The position numbers were made by a program, and so were the translations under genes. The notes beneath the pieces were generated by a model. That model worked only from the letters and a program-made list of their open reading frames with translations, made no database searches and had not been told where the DNA came from. A stretch of 53,321 nucleotides of DNA from Clostridia bacterium. GTDB lineage: Bacteria; Bacillota; Clostridia; Oscillospirales; Acutalibacteraceae. The stretch is taken from positions 1-53,321 of the forward strand of contig JAFQWE010000008.1 in NCBI GenBank assembly GCA_017407645.1, written 5' to 3'. Of this stretch, positions 1-7,663 are shown piece after piece; the first letter of the stretch is position 1, and each line of letters opens with the position of its first letter.

Positions 1-8
1 GCGAATAT

Positions 9-114
9 AATATCACTGAAATAGTAAGATTTCAATATCACTCTTTAGAAATATCTCGCCTTTGGCGAGGTATTCTAAAGAATATCACTGTGAGACCCGT
101 CTCACAATATCACT
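9..114. repeat. AATATCACT-punctuated palindrome array
   Basis: Four exact copies of AATATCACT lie at 9-17, 34-42, 81-89 and 106-114. Each gap is filled by a different inverted repeat: TGAAAT/ATTTCA (17-34), a long imperfect stem (42-81) and TGTGAGAC/GTCTCACA (89-106). The final T of one copy and the first A of the next pair with each other, so the 9-mer and the palindromes interlock. Start-to-start spacing is 25, 47 and 25. I do not know a named family for it. It continues to within 9 bases of the window edge, so more copies may lie outside. Confidence 0.8.
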
Positions 115-120
115 TAATAT

Positions 121-402
121 TCTTATTTTTGAGATAGGTTAGTTTGAAAAATATGTACTCCCGTTACGCACATTTGAAAGTGCGTAACCCACTATGACAC
201 TTATCTGTAGAAAGTGTCAATTTTTATATAAAAAATGAAAAAGGGAGAACACTTCTTTACGAAGTGTCTCCCGTTAGTTTGCTCATGATTTGCGGGAGGG
301 GGAACCCCTCCCCTACTATAATTAATGCTCTGCGCTATAATCTCGTTGAGAAGCAACATATCACCAATTGCCACCACCTCTCCCAAAGGGCGAGGTTTTT
401 TA
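121..402. other. hairpin-rich gene-free region
   Basis: No gene is supported here; the open frames overlapping it are shadows of the oxidoreductase or lack ribosome sites. The region holds a run of strong inverted repeats: GTTACGCAC/GTGCGTAAC (163-188), TGACACTT/AAGTGTCA (195-219), the hairpin at 243-272, GGGAGGGG/CCCCTCCC (294-312) and CCTCTCCC/GGGCGAGG with one mismatch followed by six T (377-401). The last one has terminator form on the plus strand although no plus-strand gene precedes it in the window. Confidence 0.65.
227..272 (-). terminator. intrinsic terminator of the FAD oxidoreductase
   Basis: Read on the minus strand, a GGGAGACACTTC stem pairs across a five-base loop with GAAGTGTTCTCCC (one bulged base) and is followed at once by a T-rich run (242 down to about 227). 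It lies about 130 bases beyond the stop codon of the gene that begins at 1611. Confidence 0.7.
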
Positions 403-1611
403 TTACAAATCTTTTTCGTGGAGGATTACTCCTGCATTTTTCAATTTTTCTTGCAACTGTGTCACGTCAAGGGCATCGAAATCGTCGGTCATTGCGGCGG
501 CAATACCTGCTGCCTGACCTGTTACGGCGCAACAGGGAATAACCCTCATAACATCCCACATATTGTCGGTGACAGATGTATTTCTGCCTGCGGTAATAAG
601 ATTTTTTGCATCCTTGCCGTAAAGGGTACCAAAGGGCACCTCCCACACAGGTCCGCGGCGGCGCCAGTCAGACACCATACCGATACTGTCTGCCACAAAA
701 GTATGCTCTTCGGCAGTGTCAAGGGTGTATGCACCCACAATTCTGCGGGTCATTCGCACCTGCGGAATGGTTGGCATTGTAACAGGCATATAGCTTTTAT
801 CCTTACCGCGCGCCTTAACAATATCGGCAAGCATTACCGAATGAGAATCAATAACCTGACCGCTAAGTTCATCGCCGTCAAGCCCTGAGTAACGTTTGTT
901 GTTAAGGGATTGCTCGCCGTAATCCACCTTGTTTTTAACCTCGTCAGGCACGTCGGCGGCACCTTTCATACGAAGCTTATAGCCCTCACTGTCGGACAAT
1001 GAATAGTGCCAAGCGGCAAGCACGTTGCCCTTGCCGAATTTTTCGGTGGCAACTCCTGCGCGGTAGCAAATATCCGCATCGCCTGTGCAGTCAACCACAC
1101 TACCCACCTTAACGGCAAAGCGGCCCGACTTATTCTCGCACACAATATGGTCAATATGGCGGTCGGCAATATCCACTCCGCAACAAAGGGTGCCGTAAAG
1201 TATCTCTACCCCTGCCTTTAGCAGTTCCTTTTCCGCAAGCAAAGCAAAATACTGGGCGTTAAAACGAACCTCATACCGCTCTGCTTTTGCGCGGGTTTCA
1301 ATATCATAATCATCAAACCAATGAATTGGATTTTTATCTTCAATCAAGTCGTCCTTAACCGAAAGGCGCAGCAACTCCTCTGCCAAACCAAAGGACACCT
1401 GCCTGCCCATTCCATCACAAAGAGGTAAATAAATGGTTATAAGCCCTGCGGTAGCAAGTCCGCCCAACGCAAACTCTCGCTCTGCAAGAATTACCTTTGC
1501 ACCCTCTCGCGCGGCGGCAAGGGCTGCTGAAATGCCTGCTATTCCGCCACCTGCAACAAAAACATCGCACTCTTTTGTTACTTGTGTTTGAAAGGTTTCG
1601 TTAATTTTCAT
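403..1611 (-). CDS. FAD-dependent oxidoreductase
   Basis: Predicted flavoprotein of the FAD_oxidored type (related to fumarate-reductase/thiazole-synthase-like flavoproteins). The N-terminus has a dinucleotide-binding GGGIAGISAALAAAREG motif (about residues 21-37), followed by the acidic end of the second strand (AERE). A second FAD-contact motif, VVDCTGDADICYRAG, follows near the middle, and the C-terminal part has GRNTSVTDNMWDVMRVIPCCAVTG-like sequence typical of the family (cofactor contact region). About 402 residues, normal length. I place the start at ATG 1609-1611: a GAGGTG ribosome site lies six bases upstream, whereas the GTG at 1618-1620 is inside that site. It is monocistronic, with its own promoter and terminator. 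The substrate is unknown. Such proteins often accompany sugar or rhamnoside catabolism in Clostridia, but no neighbour settles it. Confidence 0.85.
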   Translation of the reverse strand: MKINETFQTQVTKECDVFVAGGGIAGISAALAAAREGAKVILAEREFALGGLATAGLITIYLPLCDGMGRQVSFGLAEELLRLSVKDDLIEDKNPIHWFDDYDIETRAKAERYEVRFNAQYFALLAEKELLKAGVEILYGTLCCGVDIADRHIDHIVCENKSGRFAVKVGSVVDCTGDADICYRAGVATEKFGKGNVLAAWHYSLSDSEGYKLRMKGAADVPDEVKNKVDYGEQSLNNKRYSGLDGDELSGQVIDSHSVMLADIVKARGKDKSYMPVTMPTIPQVRMTRRIVGAYTLDTAEEHTFVADSIGMVSDWRRRGPVWEVPFGTLYGKDAKNLITAGRNTSVTDNMWDVMRVIPCCAVTGQAAGIAAAMTDDFDALDVTQLQEKLKNAGVILHEKDL

Positions 1612-1629
1612 ACCTATCACCTCTTTTTT

Positions 1630-1658
1630 ATTATATAAAAAAGGAAAGTTATAGTCAA
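1630..1658 (-). promoter_or_regulatory. sigma-A promoter of the FAD oxidoreductase
   Basis: On the minus strand, TTGACT (1653-1658) and TATAAT (1630-1635) are separated by 17 bases. The predicted start site (about 1623) falls at the edge of the GAGGTG ribosome site, so the leader would be only about 12 bases. Confidence 0.75.
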
Positions 1659-1710
1659 TGGATAATTAACATTTGACCGCATATAAATAAAACAGAAGGA
1701 GTGGATGATT

Positions 1711-2376
1711 ATGCCCACAGATTTTGAAAAATTGATACAAAAATATGCCGATGAGCTGATGCAGATGAAGGAGCGGTATCCTCAAAGCAAAGAGGAGCAA
1801 CCCCAAAGCAACCCTGCAACTCCCTACACCGAGCCTACTATTCCCCCACAGCCAACCGAAATGCCCGTTGTACTGCCGGGGGAGCCTTTGGAAATGCCTC
1901 AAATTCCTCAAAACGAGCCTCCTGCCGTTTTGCCTCCCTTACAAAGCGAGGAGGAAGAGGCTCCCTACATAGCAGACGAAATCTCAGATATTCCTATGGC
2001 GGAAAAGGACCCCTCCAACGATGACGAGGGGTACATTCAAATCAGAGCCTACACCGCCGACAAGGCTCTGCCTGTTGAGGGAGCACTTGTTGCAATAACA
2101 AGTCGGCAAGGGTCACTTGTCGCCTCTATGATAACCGACCGCGACGGACTTACTCCTGCGGTGGCGCTTAAAACTGTGTCTCGCAGTGAATCTGCCACCT
2201 CTGAGGGTATGGATGCCTACGATACCTACAACGTCGAGATTATCAAAAACGGATTTTTGGATTTTATAAACCGTGACGTGCCTGTTTTTGGGGGTATCAC
2301 CAACGTGCAAAACGCCCCTCTTGTGCCACTGCCCGAAATAAGTGACGTTAAAAGGGGTGAGATGGATGGCGATTGA
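1711..2376 (+). CDS. acidic, proline-rich protein with C-terminal Ig-like domain
   Basis: About 221 residues. Residues 1-25 form a short charged helix, and 25-95 are rich in Pro, Glu and Gln and probably disordered. The remainder (about 105-205) resembles a carboxypeptidase-regulatory or Ig-like beta domain: YIQIRAYTADKALPVEGALV, then a segment on advancing to a 'tracellular-style' repeat with TDRDGLTP and VPVFGGITNVQ. No signal peptide is visible. The start ATG at 1711 has AAGGAG nine bases upstream; ATG 1705 is only three bases from that site. The gene overlaps the next by 11 bases, so the two are probably translationally coupled. Its partners (SpoIID-like plus peptidoglycan-binding modules, SpoVB) suggest a role in the forespore envelope or cortex. 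The function itself is not known. Confidence 0.75.
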   Translation: MPTDFEKLIQKYADELMQMKERYPQSKEEQPQSNPATPYTEPTIPPQPTEMPVVLPGEPLEMPQIPQNEPPAVLPPLQSEEEEAPYIADEISDIPMAEKDPSNDDEGYIQIRAYTADKALPVEGALVAITSRQGSLVASMITDRDGLTPAVALKTVSRSESATSEGMDAYDTYNVEIIKNGFLDFINRDVPVFGGITNVQNAPLVPLPEISDVKRGEMDGD

Positions 2377-3706
2377 GCCCTTTATCCCCGAAAATATTAC
2401 AGTGCACCTTGGACCTCCTACCTCTGATGCTCCTAACGTGACGGTAAGCTTTCCCGACTACATTAAAAACGTGGCGTCGGGTGAAATTTATCCCACTTGG
2501 CCTGAAAGCGCCCTAAGAGCCAATATTTACGCCCAGATTTCCTTTGCTCTTAACCGCATTTACACCGAATGGTATCGGTCCCAGGGCTATGATTTTGACA
2601 TAACCTCCTCTACCGCCTACGACCAATCCTACGGTGACGGCAGAGCGGTATTTGATAATATTTCGCTGATTGTGGATGACATTTTCAACAGCTACGTGCG
2701 ACGTCAAGGCAGTACCGAGCCTCTGTTTACCGCCTATTGCAGTGGCAGAGGGGTGGACTGCGAGGGATTAAAGCAGTGGGACACGGTAACTCTTGCAGAG
2801 CAAGGTCTTAATCCATATCAGATTTTGCAGTATTATTACGGCGACGACATTGACATTGTATCGGGTGCGCCCGTCAGAATAAACACCCCCTCCTATCCGG
2901 GTATTCCTTTGCGGGAGGGGGACGTGGGTAACGATGTTCAACTAATGCAGGTGCGGCTTAACCGCATTGCCCGAAATTACCCAGGTATACCCACTATTGC
3001 CACGCCTGACGGGATTTTCGGCACTCGCACTACTGCCGCCGTCAAACGATTTCAGCAGGTTTTTGGACTTACCGATGACGGAATCGTTGGCAATGCCACC
3101 TGGTATCGCATTGCATACATATACTCCTCCGTCAAGCGTCTTGCAGAGCTTGACAGTGAGGGAATTGCGCTGGGTGAAATCCCTCAAAGCTTTGTTAGGG
3201 TACTGCGCCCAGGTGACAGTGGAGACAACATACGGGTGTTGCAATATTATCTGCGAGTCATAGCTCAGTATAACAACAATATTCCCACTGTTACGGTAAA
3301 CGGTCAGTATGACGGTCAAACCGAGCAAGCCGTTCGTGCTTTTCAGCAACAAAACGGGCTTAATCCCGACGGAATTGTGGGACGGCAGACTTGGAACGCC
3401 ATTTACAACTCTTACAGAGGTATTATTGCCGCATCTCCCGTTGGGGCAAACGGACTGCCCCTCTACCCAGGTGGCGTGCTTCGTTTTGGGGCAACAGGTG
3501 AGAATGTGCGCATAATTCAGGAGTGGTTGTCGGTACTGTCCCAAACCTATACCGACATTCCCTCTGTAGAGGTGGACGGCAATTTTGGTGAGGCTACCGA
3601 CCGAGCGGTGAGGGCATTTCAACAGCGTTTCGGCATCACTCCTAACGGAGTAGTGGGTGCAGTCACTTGGGATGCCCTTGCTTCCGCTTACGATGATTTG
3701 AGGTGA
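2366..3706 (+). CDS. SpoIID-like protein with three peptidoglycan-binding modules
   Basis: About 446 residues. The first 170 resemble the SpoIID/LytB domain of peptidoglycan-remodelling sporulation proteins: conserved IYPTWPESALRANIYAQISF, then TEWYRSQGYDFDIT and FTAYCSGRG. Three PG_binding_1 modules follow, at about 185-265, 280-355 and 370-446. Each has a GDxGxxVxxxQ-type start, an xDGxFGxxTxxAVxxFQ core and a GIVGxxTW end. There is no classical signal peptide. The ATG at 2366 has AGGGGTGA about five bases upstream; the longer GTG start would lie inside the preceding gene without a site. SpoIID in known systems cleaves denuded glycan strands during engulfment. I infer a related cell-wall role here, supported by the following spoVB-like gene. 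Confidence 0.85.
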   Translation: MAIEPFIPENITVHLGPPTSDAPNVTVSFPDYIKNVASGEIYPTWPESALRANIYAQISFALNRIYTEWYRSQGYDFDITSSTAYDQSYGDGRAVFDNISLIVDDIFNSYVRRQGSTEPLFTAYCSGRGVDCEGLKQWDTVTLAEQGLNPYQILQYYYGDDIDIVSGAPVRINTPSYPGIPLREGDVGNDVQLMQVRLNRIARNYPGIPTIATPDGIFGTRTTAAVKRFQQVFGLTDDGIVGNATWYRIAYIYSSVKRLAELDSEGIALGEIPQSFVRVLRPGDSGDNIRVLQYYLRVIAQYNNNIPTVTVNGQYDGQTEQAVRAFQQQNGLNPDGIVGRQTWNAIYNSYRGIIAASPVGANGLPLYPGGVLRFGATGENVRIIQEWLSVLSQTYTDIPSVEVDGNFGEATDRAVRAFQQRFGITPNGVVGAVTWDALASAYDDLR

Positions 3707-3710
3707 TAAA

Positions 3711-4223
3711 ATGAACGAAAACACAGTGCGGGACATTCAAAACAAGCTGCGCTTTTTATCGGAGGATTTTGATTCTCTTCCCCCTATTGCCGTTGACGGC
3801 ATTTACGGTGAGGAAACGGAGCGCGCCGTTGCCCAACTGCAACGGATTTTAGGCTTTGATGCCACAGGTGAGGCGGATGAGCGCACCCTGAATGCTCTTA
3901 ACGACCTTTACAGAGCAGCAAGTGAAAAACGGCTTCCTGCGGTAACGGTGCAAATTTTCCCCATCAACGATGAGCCGCTGGTTTTAGGAAGCACAGGTGT
4001 GTCCCAAACAATGCTTAACATTATGCTTGGAGCATTGGCTTTTGTCTTTTCCAATCTGCCCAAAATCCAAAGCATTGACACCTTTGGAGAGGACACCCTT
4101 GAAGCCGTTGCCATAATTCAGCACACATCAGGACTTGCCACCACAGGACAGGTAGATAAACCCACTTGGAATATGATTGCCCGTCTGTTTAATGAGTACA
4201 GAGGTGGCAACCGTGAAATTTAA
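3711..4223 (+). CDS. protein with two peptidoglycan-binding-like modules
   Basis: 170 residues made of two PG_binding_1-type repeats (about 3-70 and 85-163). The first keeps the DGIYGEETERAV core. The second is more divergent (IDTFGEDTLEAVAIIQHTSG, then TGQVDKPTWNMI). There is no signal peptide, catalytic domain or membrane segment. GAGGTGA lies six bases before ATG 3711, four bases beyond the upstream stop. The end overlaps the start of the SpoVB gene by 11 bases. With the preceding gene, the operon encodes five such modules. Probably a cell-wall or spore-cortex accessory protein. Confidence 0.8.
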   Translation: MNENTVRDIQNKLRFLSEDFDSLPPIAVDGIYGEETERAVAQLQRILGFDATGEADERTLNALNDLYRAASEKRLPAVTVQIFPINDEPLVLGSTGVSQTMLNIMLGALAFVFSNLPKIQSIDTFGEDTLEAVAIIQHTSGLATTGQVDKPTWNMIARLFNEYRGGNREI

Positions 4224-5745
4224 TCTTGCCCGATTTTTTAAAAACGCCGCCATACTCACTCTGACCTCTCTGATTTTGCGCCTTGTGGGTATGTTTTTCA
4301 GAATTTGGCTTGCCAACTCCATAGGCAGTGAGGGTATGGGGCTTTATCAACTGATTTTGGCTTTTTATATGCTTGCCGCCACCTTTGCAGGCGGAGGCAT
4401 CACCACCGCCGTCACCCGTCTTATAAGCGAGGCTATATCCCGCTCACAAAGGGGTGCGGTCAGGCGGATTATACTGCGCTCCGTCACTCTTGTTATAGGG
4501 ATAGGAGTAATTTCGGCGGTGGCAGTCATCATCTTTGCAAAGCCTATTTCACTTTACTGGATAAAGGATGCTCGCGCCGAATTAAGCCTTAAACTGCTCT
4601 CACTATCCCTGCCTTTTATGGCGGTGACGGCTTGTATCAGAGGCTATTTTGTTGCCTTTCGCAAGGTGGTAACTCCATCTATGGCACAACTGTTTGAGCA
4701 AGTGGTAAGAATGGCGGTTATCTTTTTTGTAATGGCAAAGGTGGGCACAAGTGACATTGCTCTTGCCTGCGCCGTTATTCTGTTTGGCGACAGTATCGCC
4801 GAGGCGGCGTCTTGCGCCTATTCGGTGGTGGGATATTTAATTCATCGCAGAAATCAGGGCAAAAGCCTTAAAAAAGAGCAGGATATTAAGGGTGTTACGG
4901 CAAAACTGCTTCACATTGCGGCACCCATTACCGCAGGCAAATATCTGACGACGGGACTTCGTACCGTCGAAAGTATGCTTGTACCTATTGGTCTTGCCGC
5001 ATTTTGCGGTGACAGAGCTCTAAGCCTTGCTCATTACGGCAATCTTAAAGGTATGGCGTTGCCTCTACTGTTTTTCCCTGCCTCTTTTCTTACCTCACTT
5101 GCCACACTGACTGTGCCTGAGCTTTCAGGTGCCGCCGCAAGGGGTGATTTCGGTCTTATTCGCCGCTCTGTTTCAAGGCTGATTGAAATTACCGCCACTG
5201 CTTCGGTTATTATCGGGGGAGTTTTTGCTCTTTTTGGAAAGGACGTCAGCAGTCTTATTTATAAAGAGCAAGACGTGGGATTTTATATTACCGTACTTTC
5301 TCCCCTTGTGCCCTTTATGTATCTTGAAAGCATTGCAACGGGGTGCCTTCACGGACTTGACCGACAAGGTGACACCTTTAAGTACAGCGTGATTGACGGC
5401 ATAGTGAGAATTGCGCTGATTGTGACTATGCTGGGCTCCACGGGTGTTAAGGGCTTTGTGCTTATTATGGCGGTCAGCAACATCCTTACAAGTACGTTGT
5501 GCATAAGCAAACTGATGGACGTGACGGGGATTAACCCCGATTTTACAAGTTGGCTGCTCAAACCTATTATGGCGCTTTTGCCATCTTTGGCGGTGGGACT
5601 ATGCGTTTCTTGGATTTTAGGGGGCGCACCCCTTTGGGTTAAAACGGCGGCAGAGTGTACCTCTGCCGTGGGAATTTATTTGATTTTTCAGGCTGGTAAG
5701 ATTAAGAGAATTAACCAAAAAGCAAAGCCTCAATCGGTTGATTGA
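4213..5745 (+). CDS. spoVB: SpoVB-type lipid-linked oligosaccharide flippase
   Basis: About 510 residues and highly hydrophobic, with roughly 14 predicted membrane segments as in the MATE-like polysaccharide transporter (MVF/PST) family. The N-terminus (FKNAAILTLTSLILRLVGMFFRIWLANSIGSEGMGLYQL) has the form typical of Clostridia and Bacillus SpoVB, and the LFEQVVRMAVI segment fits the same subfamily. SpoVB/MurJ relatives flip lipid II, and SpoVB is needed for cortex synthesis in Bacillus. The GTG start at 4213 has GAGGTGG five bases upstream and overlaps the preceding gene by 11 bases; ATG 4192 has no site. A stem-loop terminator includes the stop codon. The symbol is by resemblance; other paralogues of this family exist in Clostridia. 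Confidence 0.82.
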   Translation: MKFNLARFFKNAAILTLTSLILRLVGMFFRIWLANSIGSEGMGLYQLILAFYMLAATFAGGGITTAVTRLISEAISRSQRGAVRRIILRSVTLVIGIGVISAVAVIIFAKPISLYWIKDARAELSLKLLSLSLPFMAVTACIRGYFVAFRKVVTPSMAQLFEQVVRMAVIFFVMAKVGTSDIALACAVILFGDSIAEAASCAYSVVGYLIHRRNQGKSLKKEQDIKGVTAKLLHIAAPITAGKYLTTGLRTVESMLVPIGLAAFCGDRALSLAHYGNLKGMALPLLFFPASFLTSLATLTVPELSGAAARGDFGLIRRSVSRLIEITATASVIIGGVFALFGKDVSSLIYKEQDVGFYITVLSPLVPFMYLESIATGCLHGLDRQGDTFKYSVIDGIVRIALIVTMLGSTGVKGFVLIMAVSNILTSTLCISKLMDVTGINPDFTSWLLKPIMALLPSLAVGLCVSWILGGAPLWVKTAAECTSAVGIYLIFQAGKIKRINQKAKPQSVD

Positions 5746-5753
5746 GGCTTTTT
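5724..5753. terminator. bidirectional terminator, copy 1
   Basis: A perfect 12-base-pair stem (AAAGCCTCAATC/GATTGAGGCTTT) with loop GGTT and flanking T and A runs serves the two converging genes. The spoVB stop codon lies inside the stem. The same stem and loop recur at 8432-8462. Confidence 0.85.
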
Positions 5754-5756
5754 GAT

Positions 5757-6518
5757 TTATTTACCGTATTTTTCTTTTGCAATTTTTAGTGACTGAACGG
5801 GGTCAAGCAGAGGTGAATATTCAAGTCCGCAAGCACCCTTGTAGCCCAATTTGTCAACGGCATCAAATATCACGTTATAATCGTTTTCGCCATACTGAAG
5901 CTCATGTCTGCCCGGATGTCCTGCGGCGTGAAGATGAGCGATAAGGTCAATATTATTGGTGATGGTGGGAATAATATTGCCCTCCATTACCTGCATATGA
6001 TAGATGTCGTAAACAAGCTTTACGTTGGGATGGTCTACCTCTTTTATAATATCAAAGGCTTCCGCAGAGGAGCACAGATAATACCCCGGATGATTTACGT
6101 AGCTGTTCAGAGGCTCGGGCATAATGATTACTCCGCTTTCCTCAAGAATGGGAATAGCCGCCTTAAGAGTAGTAACGATAGCCTCCCGCTGTCTTTCTCT
6201 TTCCTCCCCCGTATCGTTTCCAACCTGAGTTATAAGCATTTTAACGCCCAGCTTATTTGCCGCCTTACAGCTTTCTTTAAGTCCGTCAAGCCACAGCTGT
6301 CTGTGCTCGGGGGTAGTCATTCTGAATTCGCTTGTGCACATACTTAAAAATTCGACGCCCGTATCTTCAAGGGTTGATTTTACTGCATCAAGGTCAAGCA
6401 TATTCCAATGATATGTTTCGATAGCGTCGTATCCAAGCTTGGCAACCTGTTTTACGGCATCGCAGAAATCCCACTCCTTTGATTTAAAAAAGCAAGGAAT
6501 CGGTACGCAAAGTCTCAT
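5757..6518 (-). CDS. sugar isomerase/epimerase, hydroxypyruvate-isomerase-like
   Basis: 253-residue TIM-barrel protein of the AP-endonuclease-2 (xylose-isomerase-like) family. Metal- and substrate-site motifs are visible: PEPLN near 150, the YDIYHMQVMEGN stretch near 185, HLHAAGHPGRHE near 212 and GLEYSP near 240. The same pattern marks hydroxypyruvate isomerases (Hyi). AGGAGG sits seven bases before the ATG. It lies 11 bases after the Gfo/Idh/MocA oxidoreductase on the same strand, a common pairing in catabolism of inositols or rare sugars. The actual substrate cannot be read from the sequence. Confidence 0.82.
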   Translation of the reverse strand: MRLCVPIPCFFKSKEWDFCDAVKQVAKLGYDAIETYHWNMLDLDAVKSTLEDTGVEFLSMCTSEFRMTTPEHRQLWLDGLKESCKAANKLGVKMLITQVGNDTGEERERQREAIVTTLKAAIPILEESGVIIMPEPLNSYVNHPGYYLCSSAEAFDIIKEVDHPNVKLVYDIYHMQVMEGNIIPTITNNIDLIAHLHAAGHPGRHELQYGENDYNVIFDAVDKLGYKGACGLEYSPLLDPVQSLKIAKEKYGK

Positions 6519-6529
6519 ATAAAAGCCTC

Positions 6530-7537
6530 CTATTTATTAAAATATATAACCTGACCGCTTTCCATTGACTTGTTAGCCGCAAATGCCATTTCGTGAGTTT
6601 TAAGGGCATCGGCATAATCTGAACGGATAAGCGATTTGTCACCCGTCATTACCGCTTTAAGAAAAGCCTCGTCAAGCAGGAAGGTCTGGTTTACTCCCCT
6701 TGGAATATCTGTCTCTTCCCCGTTGGCATTTGTAATTATAAGGTTGTTTCTGAGTCTGTAATCAAGAATCATATCGTTAAGGATTATGTAATATCCCCGT
6801 CTTATTTTTGGTGCGTGAGAGTAGCATCCGCTTACGAGGGTTGCAGTCACGTTATTTTCAAATTGGTAAACCACTGTGGAATGGTCGTCGTTATCGTACT
6901 CTGCAGGCGCATCAATTCCCGCTTTTACGATACCGCGAGAGCAGGTAGCGTATACCGAAATCGGCTCGCCATAGAGATAGCGAAGACCGTCGACAAGGTG
7001 AATATTCTGCTCTACAAGCTGTCCGCCGTTGGTGGCTTTGTTTTGCCACCACCACACACCCGGAACACCGCATACCCACGAGCCGTAAACCAGTCCGCCT
7101 GCCTTATGTTTAGGCAGTTCATCCTTAATAATATTGATAAGGTCAAGGTATCTGTCCTGCAGTCCCACTGCGGTAATAAGACCTTTTTCTTCTATCATAC
7201 GGCTTATTTCACGAGCCTTTTCCATATCCAGATTGATGGGCTTTTCCACAAGAAAAGGAATTCCCATCTCGATAGCCCTTGTCTCAATATCGGTGTGTGC
7301 AGTAGGCTCTACACTGATAATAACGGCGTCAAGTGTTTTGCCGCTTTCATTATTATACATCTCGGTGTGGTCTTTGTAAATACGCTGACATCCAAACTGT
7401 GCCGCAGCTTCAAGACGTCTTTCTTCAATCGGGTCTGCCACTGCAACAACCTCTACGTAGTCCATTTGCTCAAAGCTTTCTCGGTGTGCTTTTGAACGGG
7501 CGCCGCAACCTATAAGACCGATTCTGATTTTTTTCAT
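6530..7537 (-). CDS. Gfo/Idh/MocA family NAD(P)-dependent oxidoreductase
   Basis: 335 residues. An N-terminal Rossmann fold with IRIGLIGCGARSKAHRES (residues 4-21) is followed by the family hallmark EKPI (about 96-99) and a C-terminal alpha/beta domain. The segment VYGSWVCGVPGVWWWQNKAT and NGGQLVEQNIHLVDGLRYL carry the conserved substrate-side His. GGGAGGA lies seven bases before ATG 7537. First gene of a two-gene operon with the isomerase, divergent from an AraC regulator. It probably oxidises or reduces a sugar or sugar alcohol; the substrate is unknown. Confidence 0.88.
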   Translation of the reverse strand: MKKIRIGLIGCGARSKAHRESFEQMDYVEVVAVADPIEERRLEAAAQFGCQRIYKDHTEMYNNESGKTLDAVIISVEPTAHTDIETRAIEMGIPFLVEKPINLDMEKAREISRMIEEKGLITAVGLQDRYLDLINIIKDELPKHKAGGLVYGSWVCGVPGVWWWQNKATNGGQLVEQNIHLVDGLRYLYGEPISVYATCSRGIVKAGIDAPAEYDNDDHSTVVYQFENNVTATLVSGCYSHAPKIRRGYYIILNDMILDYRLRNNLIITNANGEETDIPRGVNQTFLLDEAFLKAVMTGDKSLIRSDYADALKTHEMAFAANKSMESGQVIYFNK

Positions 7538-7565
7538 TAAAAATTCCTCCCATACGGTTTTGTGC

Positions 7566-7595
7566 TTGACCTTTTGTTTAACGATAAGGTATACT
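7566..7595 (+). promoter_or_regulatory. sigma-A promoter of the AraC-type regulator
   Basis: TTGACC (7566-7571) and TATACT (7590-7595) are separated by 18 bases, 69 bases before the ATG at 7664. This placement argues against the longer open frame that begins at 7562. Confidence 0.65.
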
Positions 7596-7663
7596 GTAAT
7601 TATATTGCGCGTATGACCCCTTGTAAATCAAAATATATTGCCTTATATGAAAGGATATTGCAT

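Noticed and set aside
9-114. CRISPR array
   Set aside because: The repeat is only 9 bases and the gaps are palindromes of unequal length, not unique spacers.
325-888. 187-codon plus-strand open frame at the left end
   Set aside because: Shadow of the FAD oxidoreductase; its early part crosses the hairpin region and shows no family motif.
2942-3736. 264-codon minus-strand open frame opposite the SpoIID-like gene
   Set aside because: No ribosome site and no recognisable domain; the opposite frame has three clear peptidoglycan-binding modules.
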